The notes: a model not told the origin generated them from the letters alone. Counted from the first letter of the stretch, positions 14,990 through 22,789 are shown. The stretch is 30,577 nt of DNA from an uncultured Lachnospiraceae bacterium (GCA_934293375.1 CAKQYS010000019.1:1-30577), one strand, 5' to 3'. Program-made: numbers and translations.

Positions 14990-15033
14990 ATATGGGGGGG
15001 CTTTTCTTATGTGCCTATAATATCGTAAAATGA

Positions 15034-15062
15034 TTGCTCTTTCTATCACAAAATGTTATAAT
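15034..15062 (+). promoter_or_regulatory. Promoter of the AraC-family gene
   Basis: TTGCTC (15034-15039), exactly 17 bases, then a perfect TATAAT (15057-15062), 31 bases before the ATG. The -35 is weak (three of six), as expected where an activator helps. Confidence 0.65.
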
Positions 15063-15093
15063 TTTATAACAATCCTGCAGACGGAGGTATTTT

Positions 15094-15981
15094 ATGGGCA
15101 GAACACAATTATTCATTAACTCTGATCTATCAGAGACAATAGATTATAATACACCACTGTTGCCGATCAAGGCACAATACTGCCGGCAGTCCTGGTACGC
15201 CAATCACAAGGCACCCTGCCATTGGCACTCTGATATAGAATGTATTTATGTTCTGGAGGGCACACTTACCTATTATGTCAATGAACGCATTTATCAGGTA
15301 AACAGTGGTCAGGGCATTTTCATCAATGCCAACAGACTGCATTTTTGTCAATGTGAACAAGATCAGGACTGTTACTATATGGTGCTGGTTCTGAATCCAT
15401 CCTGTCTTGCAGCCACACCTAAGATGGAAACCACCTATATCAATCCTGTCATTTTTGAAAACTCCGTGGATGCTATCGTGATGAACTCCGAGCCATGGCA
15501 CAAGGATGCACTTTCATTGATCCAGAGCATCTTTCTCGCCGCCAATGAAGATGAACAAACGCATGCACTGTCTATTATGCGGGATACCTATGCATTATGG
15601 GATCTGCTCTACAAGGAGGCCGGAGCGATACACACACCTGATAAATCTTACGCAAAAATGGATGCTCTCAAAGAGATGATCACATTTATCCAGCTACACT
15701 ATCAGGACAAAATGACACTGGCTGACATTGCAGGATCCGGCATGATGTGTGAAAGCAAATGCTGCTCCCTGTTCAAGTCCGCACTGCATCAGTCTCCGAT
15801 GGCATATCTGACTGCGTACCGGATACGGATCAGCTTAAACCAGCTTGCACACACAAACAGCAGTATCACAGAAATTGCACTGTCATGCGGATTCAACAGC
15901 GGCAGCTATTATACAGAAACCTTCCAGAAGCATATGAAAATGACTCCAAAGGCTTATCGCAAGAGCAGTATGATGTCTTAA
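15094..15981 (+). CDS. AraC-family regulator with cupin sensor domain
   Basis: This is a 295-residue transcription regulator. The N-terminal half is a cupin-type ligand-sensing domain: HWHSDIECIYVLEGTLTYYV, then GQGIFINANRLHF, residues about 43-90. The C-terminal ~100 residues are the AraC/XylS double helix-turn-helix. The first helix pair is at DKMTLADIAGSGMMCESKC, and the second is at SSITEIALSCGFNSGSYYTETFQ followed by the family signature MTPKAYRKS. Such regulators usually respond to sugars or other small ligands; nothing here names the ligand. GGAGG lies six bases before the ATG. Its TAA overlaps the TAA of the convergent glycosyltransferase gene. No obvious target operon is adjacent. 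Confidence 0.92.
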   Translation: MGRTQLFINSDLSETIDYNTPLLPIKAQYCRQSWYANHKAPCHWHSDIECIYVLEGTLTYYVNERIYQVNSGQGIFINANRLHFCQCEQDQDCYYMVLVLNPSCLAATPKMETTYINPVIFENSVDAIVMNSEPWHKDALSLIQSIFLAANEDEQTHALSIMRDTYALWDLLYKEAGAIHTPDKSYAKMDALKEMITFIQLHYQDKMTLADIAGSGMMCESKCCSLFKSALHQSPMAYLTAYRIRISLNQLAHTNSSITEIALSCGFNSGSYYTETFQKHMKMTPKAYRKSSMMS

Positions 15982-17219
15982 TCTTCTTGTGTATCTGCAC
16001 GGAAGATCTGTTCCAACACATGTACCCGCACGATTTCCGAATGCTGTGCATCAGCCTTCAATCTGCCTTGGGTGGCCATGTCCCTCAGGGCATTTTTATG
16101 TTCCAGATAATATTCTACCATCTCCGGGATCCGATCCAGTTCGGTAAGATCGTATACCAGCAGATCCTCTCCCTTCGCAAAATATTGATCTAACATCCTG
16201 CTGTCATCTGTAAGGCTGACGGTTCCACTTCTCATCGCTGTCAGAACGCGGTCATGTATTCCCGCCTTAAACCATGGCATAACATTCAATGATATCCATG
16301 CACCGGCCAGCACGCGGGGTGAATCCTTAAACGGTACCATCTCATGAATATCCAACTGTGACGCATAACCGGTCTGCCAGACATCCCACATGCCACCATA
16401 AAGGCATAGCGTCCGTCCCGTAGACAGCACCTGATTCAGCACCTGCTCCCGATAATAAGATTTCACATACATATCCACCATAAAGAACGCATATAAATGC
16501 TCCGGCACGCTGATCTTTGACACCGGTATCTGTTCCTCTGTCAACATTCTTAGCAATGCCTGTTCCTGATTCAGCGCCGGCTCTGCCAGCATAATTTCAA
16601 TCATATGCTGCATCTGCCCGGACAACGGTTCATCAAACCCTTTGATCCTCTGATACAACATATTGGGATCAGAATAAGTTCCTGTAAATATCAGATCGTA
16701 TTTTTTGGAGATCTCGTCTATATTGTTTTGGGTATCATCCAACTGCTCCAGCGCAGAATTTCCGAACAATTTTGAAACTTGATAACTTTCTGTGCCAGAC
16801 AGAAACGGCAATCCACATAAAGGGAGCACATGTACACTCCTGATATGTGGGTAATATCGTCTGATGTATTCTGCATGTTCTGTGTCCAGACAGATCACAT
16901 GATACCTTGACAAAGGTGCCTTAAGCTGCTTGTTATGATACAACGGATGATCAAGAATATAGTTATAAAACGGTGCATCTATCGTATCCAAAAACAACTT
17001 TCCCTCATCCGTATCGAGATTCGGGAGCAGCGAATTAAAATCCAGCATGGCATCAAAATGCATACCGGTATACCGATCCAGTGCCGTAATCGGTTCGTCA
17101 TCCGAATTAAAATATGTCACCTGATGGCCAAATGTTTCCAACATTCTTCCATACAGATCTGCCAAATAAAATGTGGAATCATAACATACGGATTTGACCT
17201 TGAACATAAGGATATGCAT
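15978..17219 (-). CDS. CgeB-like glycosyltransferase family protein
   Basis: This 413-residue protein resembles the CgeB/DUF3880 plus Glyco_trans_1_2 glycosyltransferases (GT-B fold). The N-terminal half carries alternating strands (MHILMFKVKSVCYDSTFYLADLYGRM to HFDAMLDFNS) and the second half has YDLIFTGTYSD (about 173-184). The C-terminal donor-binding part includes LCLYGGMWDVW, ISLNVMPWFKAGIHDRVLTAMRSGTVSLTDDS and a closing helix (PEMVEYYLEHKNALRDMATQG). In CgeB-type proteins this last region binds the nucleotide sugar. There is no signal peptide. The acceptor is unknown; spore surface or envelope glycans are possible. The ribosome binding site sits on the end of the pheA-like gene, four bases away, implying coupling. 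Confidence 0.82.
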   Translation of the reverse strand: MHILMFKVKSVCYDSTFYLADLYGRMLETFGHQVTYFNSDDEPITALDRYTGMHFDAMLDFNSLLPNLDTDEGKLFLDTIDAPFYNYILDHPLYHNKQLKAPLSRYHVICLDTEHAEYIRRYYPHIRSVHVLPLCGLPFLSGTESYQVSKLFGNSALEQLDDTQNNIDEISKKYDLIFTGTYSDPNMLYQRIKGFDEPLSGQMQHMIEIMLAEPALNQEQALLRMLTEEQIPVSKISVPEHLYAFFMVDMYVKSYYREQVLNQVLSTGRTLCLYGGMWDVWQTGYASQLDIHEMVPFKDSPRVLAGAWISLNVMPWFKAGIHDRVLTAMRSGTVSLTDDSRMLDQYFAKGEDLLVYDLTELDRIPEMVEYYLEHKNALRDMATQGRLKADAQHSEIVRVHVLEQIFRADTQED

Positions 17220-17222
17220 ATA

Positions 17223-18074
17223 TTATACCTCATAACTTCCCAGAATCTTAAGGTCCTGTGTTTCCTCTGCCAGCTGGAACACCAATGCCTGACTCTCCTT
17301 TTCCAAAAGATTCATATTTAATTCAATAAAAAAGTTATAATTCCAGTCCTCTTTCTTTCCATTTGGTCTGGAATGAATCTCCGTCAGATTGATACCATAA
17401 TCCGAAATCATTGATAAAATACTACTCAGGCTTCCACTTCTGTTCGGGCATACAAACATCAGCTTCAACCGGTTATGCTGCGGCAGTACCACAAGCCTTT
17501 TTGAGAACACAACCACCTTTCTCATCATGCCTTCGTCCTCCCGCAGATAACAGGCATTGATATACAAATGATGTGCCGCCAGCATCTGGTGTAATGCATC
17601 TGACACGCCAAAACTGATATCCTCTAATATACCCGCGCCGGCATCGACAGTGCCTTCACCGATCATCTGTCCGATCTGGTCATAAGTATCTACCGTCACC
17701 ACCTGATCCTTGGAATACATATCGCATATGTACAACTCCGGTTTGATCATTGCAAGCGTTGCTATCTGCGATGTTTCCGTCTCATAAGTGAACGGAAAGC
17801 AATGTCTAAGCTCCAGTGTTCTCCCGTATTGATATTTTCTGCTGACTTCCATGATACGCTTGATCAACGCAGTATATTCCATCTTGATCGTGTCATCTAC
17901 ATCCGCCGTCTGTCGATGAATGATCGCCTCTTCCCGATCCGGCTTAAAAATAGCATCTGCGGTCTGTGCCTTGATAGCTGCCACATTTTCCGCCAACTGC
18001 ATTCTTCGCTTAAACAACTGTTTGATCTGCCCGTCCACGCTGTCTATCTCTGTTCTGACTTCCTGTAATGTCAT
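17223..18074 (-). CDS. Chorismate mutase with reduced prephenate dehydratase-like and ACT domains
   Basis: This 283-residue protein has the PheA domain order, but the centre is eroded. Residues 1-80 are an AroQ-type chorismate mutase (EIDSVDGQIKQLFKRRMQLA, IKAQ, FKPDREEAII), with the key Arg and Lys residues present. Residues ~90-200 recall only the second half of prephenate dehydratase (GTVDAGAGILEDISFGVSDALHQML). The opening GxxGxYS region is missing, and the catalytic TRF triplet is not found where RKVVVF stands (185-190). Residues 203-255 are an ACT domain (NRSGSLSSILSMISDYGINL, HSRPNGKK), which in PheA binds phenylalanine. It may be a feedback-regulated chorismate mutase. The ATG at 18074 has AGAGAGGT upstream; an in-frame TTG at 18110 is less likely. 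It lies between the TraX and glycosyltransferase genes on the same strand. Confidence 0.75.
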   Translation of the reverse strand: MTLQEVRTEIDSVDGQIKQLFKRRMQLAENVAAIKAQTADAIFKPDREEAIIHRQTADVDDTIKMEYTALIKRIMEVSRKYQYGRTLELRHCFPFTYETETSQIATLAMIKPELYICDMYSKDQVVTVDTYDQIGQMIGEGTVDAGAGILEDISFGVSDALHQMLAAHHLYINACYLREDEGMMRKVVVFSKRLVVLPQHNRLKLMFVCPNRSGSLSSILSMISDYGINLTEIHSRPNGKKEDWNYNFFIELNMNLLEKESQALVFQLAEETQDLKILGSYEV

Positions 18075-18144
18075 ATCTCTACCTCTCTTCTCTAATGTTA
18101 TGTTAGGCAATTGCGAAACTCTCCATGACTATTGCAACTATGTG

Positions 18145-18921
18145 CTAATGAAAAATCCATAACCGGACTCCGGCAATGATCAATAGATGCACCGGATAAA
18201 ATGCATAGAAAAAATATTTCAGTCTCATGCCGCGCCTGCCATTATAAAAATGTATTGGCACAAATGCAACATAACCGGCTATCTCGACCGTACCGGCACC
18301 CAGCATCATGACCGCAGCCACAATATCCCGCATGAACTCCTGATCCCGGAATAAATAAAATGTAAAGATCAAAACGATCGCAACATACCCATAATCCACT
18401 CTGAGCAATGTCGCAAGCACCCCAAAGCCAACTAAAATCGCAAGCAGCTTCACTCTGTAACGCATACCGGTCTGTGTTCCAAGCGAGCATAAATGCACTG
18501 CCAACACACCGAGGAATAATGAAAACATTACATTCTGATGACTCCAGTCACAAACAGATCCTGTCAGCAACAAATCAAACGGAATCTCTGAAAGCACTCC
18601 AAATAAAAATAATCGTGCAAGAAATTTCTTTCTGCTGCTCGTATGACAGATGCCCTCTACGATCAGAAAACAGAATATCGGAAATGCCATTCTGCCGATA
18701 CTTCGCATCAGCATATCTATATTCGCCCAGAATTTGTAACCGCCATAGCCTGACAGCGATGTCTGATATAGGTACGGCAGCAGACCGTTCTCCAGAAAAC
18801 CTGCACCTATATGGTCAATCACCATGGTGATTATTGCGATCCATTTCAAAGTACTGCCACTGATACCACCTGTGGTATCCTGTGCATTATGATTTATTTG
18901 ATTTTCCTGTGAATTCTCCAT
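18145..18921 (-). CDS. TraX family membrane protein
   Basis: This 258-residue integral membrane protein is of the TraX family, named for the F-plasmid pilin acetylase but widespread on Firmicute chromosomes. The start GSTLKWIAIITMVIDHIGAG is diagnostic. Other family stretches are IGRMAFPIFCFLIVEGICHT, YLARLF-like FLARLFLFGVLSEIPFDLL, HQNVMFSLFLGVLAVHL and the C-terminal FYPVHLLIIAGVRLW. About seven to eight hydrophobic segments are visible. The family is related to membrane acyltransferases, so acetylation of a surface molecule is an inference. No other conjugation gene is present in the window. AGAGAGGA lies seven bases before the ATG. Confidence 0.9.
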   Translation of the reverse strand: MENSQENQINHNAQDTTGGISGSTLKWIAIITMVIDHIGAGFLENGLLPYLYQTSLSGYGGYKFWANIDMLMRSIGRMAFPIFCFLIVEGICHTSSRKKFLARLFLFGVLSEIPFDLLLTGSVCDWSHQNVMFSLFLGVLAVHLCSLGTQTGMRYRVKLLAILVGFGVLATLLRVDYGYVAIVLIFTFYLFRDQEFMRDIVAAVMMLGAGTVEIAGYVAFVPIHFYNGRRGMRLKYFFYAFYPVHLLIIAGVRLWIFH

Positions 18922-19011
18922 ATGTGGATCCTCTCTGTCTGTAACACTTTGTTCCTTATGCAGCAGACTGCATGAACCGGGATATTTTACAACACCCTGT
19001 CATCATAAATC

Positions 19012-19040
19012 TTGACGCATGCGGCAAAAAGTAATATAAT
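19012..19040 (+). promoter_or_regulatory. Near-consensus promoter of tRNA-Gly
   Basis: TTGACG (19012-19017), exactly 17 bases, then a perfect TATAAT (19035-19040). Transcription should begin a few bases before the tRNA at 19052. Confidence 0.9.
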
Positions 19041-19051
19041 ATATATGTTGT

Positions 19052-19122
19052 GCAGGCATAGTTCATTGGTAGAATGCCAGCTTCCCAAGCTGGAGAGGCG
19101 GGTTCGATTCCCGTTGCCTGCT
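19052..19122 (+). tRNA. tRNA-Gly, anticodon CCC
   Basis: A full 71-base cloverleaf can be drawn. The acceptor stem GCAGGCA/TGCCTGC has seven pairs and the D stem GTTC/GAAT has loop ATTGGTA. The anticodon stem CCAGC/GCTGG has loop TTCCCAA (anticodon CCC, reading GGG). The variable loop is AGAG and the T stem GCGGG/CCCGT has loop TTCGATT. The discriminator base is T. The 3' CCA is not encoded; the gene runs straight into a T tract that may end transcription. It is a single tRNA unit with its own promoter, convergent with the S66 peptidase gene. Confidence 0.96.
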
Positions 19123-19135
19123 TTTTTGATGCCCT

Positions 19136-20248
19136 TTATTCGCAGTGCATCGCCAGTGTCATACCATTTTCATACAATGTGACATCTCCCATACTGCCAC
19201 ATATGATCGGCATCATCGGCGGAATATGTCCAATATCCAGATCCATCACAACCGGCACCTGATAATCCTTGAGAATATCGATCACAGCATGATATTGATC
19301 CAGTCCGAACATCTCCTGTCCATGACATAATGGTCTTCCGATCAGGAATCCCTTTGCATGCTGAAACCATCCGGCATTCTTCATCTGCCACATGGCACGT
19401 CTGATTGACATCACATTCAGATCACAACACTCAAGATACCACAATATCCCATCATCCGCATAACGCTTCTGGAATTCCTGTACATGATCAAACCTTGTTC
19501 CAAGCAGATTCACGAGGCAGTCCACACAGCCGCCGAGCAGTCTGCCCGAAAACGAAGTAATCTCTTTTTGTGCTTCTACCGGTGTGGCAGGCTGATTGGT
19601 GATCAAAACCGGTTCCATACAGTCCGGTGCATAATAACGGAGTACACTCTGCTCTGTCACCTGATATGGTGCGAGTGGATGTTCCTCATCCTTGACCGAC
19701 ATCCTTTCCCACTTATCATATCCCCTCAGTACAAATGTCTTTCCGGCATCCACTGCACAATTCTTTCCATTTCCACAAAGAATATCAAATGCATCCTTCA
19801 GTGCCGGATGCCACGGCTCCATGCCAAATGCAGCTGCACACGGACCATATAAAGAAGCCGTATCTGCGATCGTTGCCAACAGAAATGTCATATTGGTATT
19901 ATCAGAAAATCCCATATACCACTTCGGCTGTGTCTTTCGTATCCGGTCAAAATCCATATGATCGAGCACCTCACACATCAGTTCGCCGCCGCCACACGAG
20001 ATCAATACATGATTGTCATCTGCCGTATAATACTCCATCAGCTCTTTTGCACAGGCCTCAGGGGTATTACTAATGCCGATTCCGGATCCCTCATAACAGT
20101 TAGGACCCAATACAGTCGTGTAACCCATATTCCGAAATGTTTTCAACGCATTTTCAAATGCAGATCTATATGGCTCAATGTTACAGCCGAAGGACGGAGC
20201 TACAAAACCGATCCGACCTTCCGGCTTCAAAAACGGTGCATATTTCAT
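19136..20248 (-). CDS. S66 family peptidase (LD-carboxypeptidase/MccF-like)
   Basis: This 370-residue cytosolic serine peptidase is of family S66, which includes LD-carboxypeptidase A of murein recycling and the microcin C immunity protein MccF. The opening GRIGFVAPS is typical. The nucleophile Ser is S115 in YMGFSDNTNMTFLL, preceded by the oxyanion stretch LISCGGGELMCEVLDHMDF. The triad Glu is probably in YLECCDLN, and the triad His is H341 in DIGHIPPMMPI. GGCVDCLVNLLGT is also characteristic. The triad is complete, so it should be active. Its length and the TFLLATIADTAS region fit the MccF-like branch somewhat better than murein LD-carboxypeptidase, but the substrate is open. It follows the alarmone synthetase by nine bases, with AGGAGA before the ATG. 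Confidence 0.9.
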   Translation of the reverse strand: MKYAPFLKPEGRIGFVAPSFGCNIEPYRSAFENALKTFRNMGYTTVLGPNCYEGSGIGISNTPEACAKELMEYYTADDNHVLISCGGGELMCEVLDHMDFDRIRKTQPKWYMGFSDNTNMTFLLATIADTASLYGPCAAAFGMEPWHPALKDAFDILCGNGKNCAVDAGKTFVLRGYDKWERMSVKDEEHPLAPYQVTEQSVLRYYAPDCMEPVLITNQPATPVEAQKEITSFSGRLLGGCVDCLVNLLGTRFDHVQEFQKRYADDGILWYLECCDLNVMSIRRAMWQMKNAGWFQHAKGFLIGRPLCHGQEMFGLDQYHAVIDILKDYQVPVVMDLDIGHIPPMMPIICGSMGDVTLYENGMTLAMHCE

Positions 20249-20257
20249 ATAATTCTC

Positions 20258-21076
20258 CTATTCTATCGCAAGATCGATCTTTCTAAGTTTCTCAAACAGA
20301 ATATCATCTTCCGACGGTACACTCTTGTGCACATCAATATCCTTACGGATTGACAACATTTTCTCATCTGTCTGTGCAATGACATCCGCGCATTCCTTTA
20401 GTTCGGCAATGATCTTATCCTCATCTGCAACCTCCTGCTTATATTTGAGCTGATGTTCCAGACTCGCCCAGAAATCCATTGCAATCGTCCGGATCTGAAC
20501 CTCTACCGCCATATTTCGGGTCTGGTTTGAAAAAAATACCGGCACCTTTACGATCAGATGCAGACTGCGGTATCCATTATTCTTCGGATGAGCGATATAA
20601 TCCTTTTCCTCAACCAATGTAATATCGTCCTGTCTGACAAATGTCCTGGCAAGCTCATAGATATCGTCCACATAGGAACAGATCACCCTGACACCTGCCA
20701 CATCCATAATATTCTCTTCTATATTCTTTGTGGTAAAGGACAACCCCTTACGCTCCAGCTTGTCCATAATACTGGAAGACCGCTTGATCCTGGTATTGAT
20801 AAAATTGATTGGATTTCTCTGATAACGCACATTAAATTCTGTGTTTAACACATCAAATTTCGTACGGATCTCTTTGATCGCACAGGTATACCGCATCAGA
20901 AGTTCCTTATATTCTACGACCTCATTCATGATACGCTTCGTCTGTGCCATGGCTGCCATCGCCAGTCCTTCATTATTCGTCATCAATTCTGCCGGCAATT
21001 CCAAAATATCCTCAATACCAACCTCGTCATCTGCGGTCTCACTATCCCAGTTATTTGGAATCTTATTTTCTTCCAT
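20258..21076 (-). CDS. Small alarmone synthetase (GTP pyrophosphokinase family, RelP/RelQ-like)
   Basis: This 272-residue synthetase-only member of the RelA/SpoT superfamily makes (p)ppGpp from ATP and GTP or GDP. Synthetase motifs are in order: RIKRSSSIMDKLERKG (ATP binding), DVAGVRVICSYVDDIYELA, DYIAHPKNNGYRSLHLIVKV and VEVQIRTIAMDFWASLEHQLKYK. There is no HD hydrolase, TGS or long ACT region. The acidic N-terminal ~45 residues are a variable extension, and the charged C-terminal helix fits the tetramer-forming helix of the family. The ATG at 21076 is chosen because GGAG stands about nine bases upstream; ATGs at 21082, 21091 and 21100 have poorly spaced sites. It overlaps the upstream radical SAM gene by 14 bases, indicating one operon with it and the S66 peptidase. 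Confidence 0.92.
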   Translation of the reverse strand: MEENKIPNNWDSETADDEVGIEDILELPAELMTNNEGLAMAAMAQTKRIMNEVVEYKELLMRYTCAIKEIRTKFDVLNTEFNVRYQRNPINFINTRIKRSSSIMDKLERKGLSFTTKNIEENIMDVAGVRVICSYVDDIYELARTFVRQDDITLVEEKDYIAHPKNNGYRSLHLIVKVPVFFSNQTRNMAVEVQIRTIAMDFWASLEHQLKYKQEVADEDKIIAELKECADVIAQTDEKMLSIRKDIDVHKSVPSEDDILFEKLRKIDLAIE

Positions 21077-22037
21077 CGTCATCTTCTCCATTCTCCACAT
21101 TTGTGGTTTTCCTGCTTCTATTCAAAATATCCTGTTGAACTCCCTCATAATCAAAAGAAGGAATAAAGCTCTCCCTTGCTGTATCTCCCTCTTGGATATA
21201 CCCCTGATCCACACCGATCCTGCATGCGTAATCGATCAGATTCTCATAAGAACTCCGGTCAACACGCTCAGCAAGCGCACCCTCCATACCCGGCATCGGT
21301 GTATACTGGTTCATCAGACTGATATAAATATCCTCTCCATATGTCCGATGCAGATATTTCACGATCTGTCTGGCTGCATAGAGCTGACCCGGCAACAATA
21401 AATGTCTGACGATCACACCCCTTCGCATCATGCCTTGTGCATCCAGACTGCAGACTGTTTCTCCTGCCGGTGTATGCGACCGGATCTGACGCACCATCTC
21501 TGCAATGGCTGCCATCGCGGTCTCCGGATAGTCGGCAACCCGGCTGTATGTCTTGGCAATCTGTGTATCCATATATTTCAGATCCGGCAGATAAATGTCC
21601 ACCAGACCATCTAGTCTCTTTAATGCATCTACCGTAACATAGGAACTACTATTATATACTACGGGCAGCGGAAAATGCTGTTGTTTTAATCTTGTAAGCA
21701 CCGGCACCAGTGCCATGATCTCATGATCCGGTGTCACAAGATTAATATTGGCTGCCCCTTGTGCCTGTAATTCATAACAAATCTCTTCCAAACGGTCTGC
21801 AGTGATCTCTAATCCACAATGTCCGGACGATATTGCATGGTTCTGACAATAGATACATCCCATATTACAGCCGGAAAAGAAGATCGCACCGGAACCTGTA
21901 CTCCCGGATATACACGGCTCTTCCCACATATGCAGTGCCGCTCTGGCCACCTTCAGTCTTGCCGGTACACCACAATACCCTATTTGTCCGGCATCTCTGT
22001 CTACACAACATTTTCGCGGACATAATTCGCACAACAT
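21063..22037 (-). CDS. PflX-like radical SAM protein
   Basis: This 324-residue radical SAM enzyme resembles the PflX group (COG1313, annotated as pyruvate formate-lyase activating enzyme-like). The cluster motif CX3CX2C is in GCNMGCIYCQNHAIS (about residues 55-69). An extra N-terminal Cys set, CELCPRKCCVDRDAGQIGYCG, is typical of this subgroup. Later conserved stretches are INLVTPDHEI, VYNSSSYV, DIYLPDLKYMD, RGVIVRHLLLPG and ISLMNQYTPMP. The real substrate of PflX is not settled, and no glycyl radical enzyme gene is beside it, so the activase label should be treated with care. AGGAGGAG is seven bases before the ATG. Confidence 0.9.
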   Translation of the reverse strand: MLCELCPRKCCVDRDAGQIGYCGVPARLKVARAALHMWEEPCISGSTGSGAIFFSGCNMGCIYCQNHAISSGHCGLEITADRLEEICYELQAQGAANINLVTPDHEIMALVPVLTRLKQQHFPLPVVYNSSSYVTVDALKRLDGLVDIYLPDLKYMDTQIAKTYSRVADYPETAMAAIAEMVRQIRSHTPAGETVCSLDAQGMMRRGVIVRHLLLPGQLYAARQIVKYLHRTYGEDIYISLMNQYTPMPGMEGALAERVDRSSYENLIDYACRIGVDQGYIQEGDTARESFIPSFDYEGVQQDILNRSRKTTNVENGEDDDGRK

Positions 22038-22151
22038 CTGCGCTCTCCTCCTGTCGATTCGATGTATGTTTGCATTTCATGATCTTTTCGCATTATGCCG
22101 TCACATAAACACATGAGACGCCATAATGCTTATTATAGCATCTCTCCGGGC

Positions 22152-22176
22152 AAAAAAAAATACCCTTGCGGGTATT
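22152..22176 (-). terminator. Terminator of trxA, fused to its stop codon
   Basis: Minus-strand arms AATACCC and GGGTATT with a GCAA loop lie at 22159-22176, followed by a run of T to 22152. The first bases of the stem belong to the trxA TAA stop (22175-22177), an unusually tight arrangement. A GNRA-type tetraloop adds stability. Confidence 0.9.
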
Positions 22177-22489
22177 AGTCAAGATACGGCTGTATCTCTG
22201 CTTCAAGTTCCTCCTGTGAATGGAAGCCGATTACCTGATGGATCTTTACGCCGTCCTTAAAGAAGATCATAGTCGGAATACTCATCACATTGTATTCCCG
22301 TGTGAGCGATGAATTCTGATCCACATTGAGTTTGCATACCTTTACCTGATCATACTTCTGATCTACCGACTCTAATACCGGTGCCATCATCTTACACGGT
22401 CCACACCAGTCTGCCCAGAAATCCACAATCGTCAGTTCCTTTGCATCTACAACCACTTCATCAAAATTCTTTTCTGTTACTTCAAACAT
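22175..22489 (-). CDS. trxA: Thioredoxin
   Basis: This 104-residue thioredoxin reduces protein disulfides using electrons from thioredoxin reductase. The active site WADWCGPCKMMAPV is intact (C31 and C34), and the cis-proline stretch is YNVMSIPTMIFFKDG. The length is normal, with no signal peptide, so it is cytosolic. AAAGGAGA lies eight bases before the ATG. No thioredoxin reductase gene is adjacent. It is a single-gene unit between its own promoter and a terminator that overlaps its stop codon. Confidence 0.96.
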   Translation of the reverse strand: MFEVTEKNFDEVVVDAKELTIVDFWADWCGPCKMMAPVLESVDQKYDQVKVCKLNVDQNSSLTREYNVMSIPTMIFFKDGVKIHQVIGFHSQEELEAEIQPYLD

Positions 22490-22526
22490 CTTACGAATCT
22501 CCTTTCATTCATCTACAAAACGATAC

Positions 22527-22554
22527 AGTATAATATGATAACCATTGTACACAA
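22527..22554 (-). promoter_or_regulatory. Promoter of trxA
   Basis: Minus-strand TTGTGT (22549-22554), 16-base spacer, TATACT (22527-22532), 37 bases before the ATG. Confidence 0.55.
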
Positions 22555-22561
22555 AAACATG

Positions 22562-22605
22562 TAAAAAAACAATATCGAAGCAGTCCATCCGACCGCTTCG
22601 ATATT
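22562..22605 (-). terminator. Terminator of the FeoB-associated peptide gene
   Basis: Arms AATATCGAAGC (22571-22581) and GCTTCGATATT (22595-22605) form an 11-bp stem with a 13-base loop. On the minus strand it is followed by GTTTTTTTAC. It separates the Cys-rich peptide gene from trxA. Confidence 0.88.
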
Positions 22606-22651
22606 TGCTCCATGTCCGGTATCACCGGTATCTTCCCGGCATCCAAATATA

Positions 22652-22789
22652 TCAGTGACAGTGTCCGCCACAATGACTGCAATCTCCGCCACACTGAATG
22701 GACTTTCCGCTCTTCTTGTCCCTGACCATGCTATTCACTGCGAAACCGACCAGAACCAGAATCACTGCTCCTACAACCACTGTACCCAT
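22652..22789 (-). CDS. FeoB-associated Cys-rich membrane peptide
   Basis: This 45-residue peptide has one N-terminal transmembrane helix (GTVVVGAVILVLVGFAVNSM), a short basic stretch (RDKKSGKS) and a Cys/His-rich tail with CGGDCSHCGGHCH. This is the layout of the FeoB-associated Cys-rich membrane protein family found beside ferrous-iron transporter genes; its job is thought to be linked to Fe2+ uptake but is not proven. The ATG at 22789 has GGAG eight bases upstream. A longer in-frame start at 22852 is excluded in my view because the promoter -10 ends at 22858, so the transcript would start at about that codon. No feoA or feoB is adjacent in this window, so it stands alone with its own promoter, operator-like palindrome and terminator. 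Confidence 0.85.
   Translation of the reverse strand: MGTVVVGAVILVLVGFAVNSMVRDKKSGKSIQCGGDCSHCGGHCH

Noticed and set aside
19074..19262. Frame starting inside the tRNA-Gly gene
   Set aside because: Its first half is tRNA sequence and the rest is antisense to the S66 peptidase gene.
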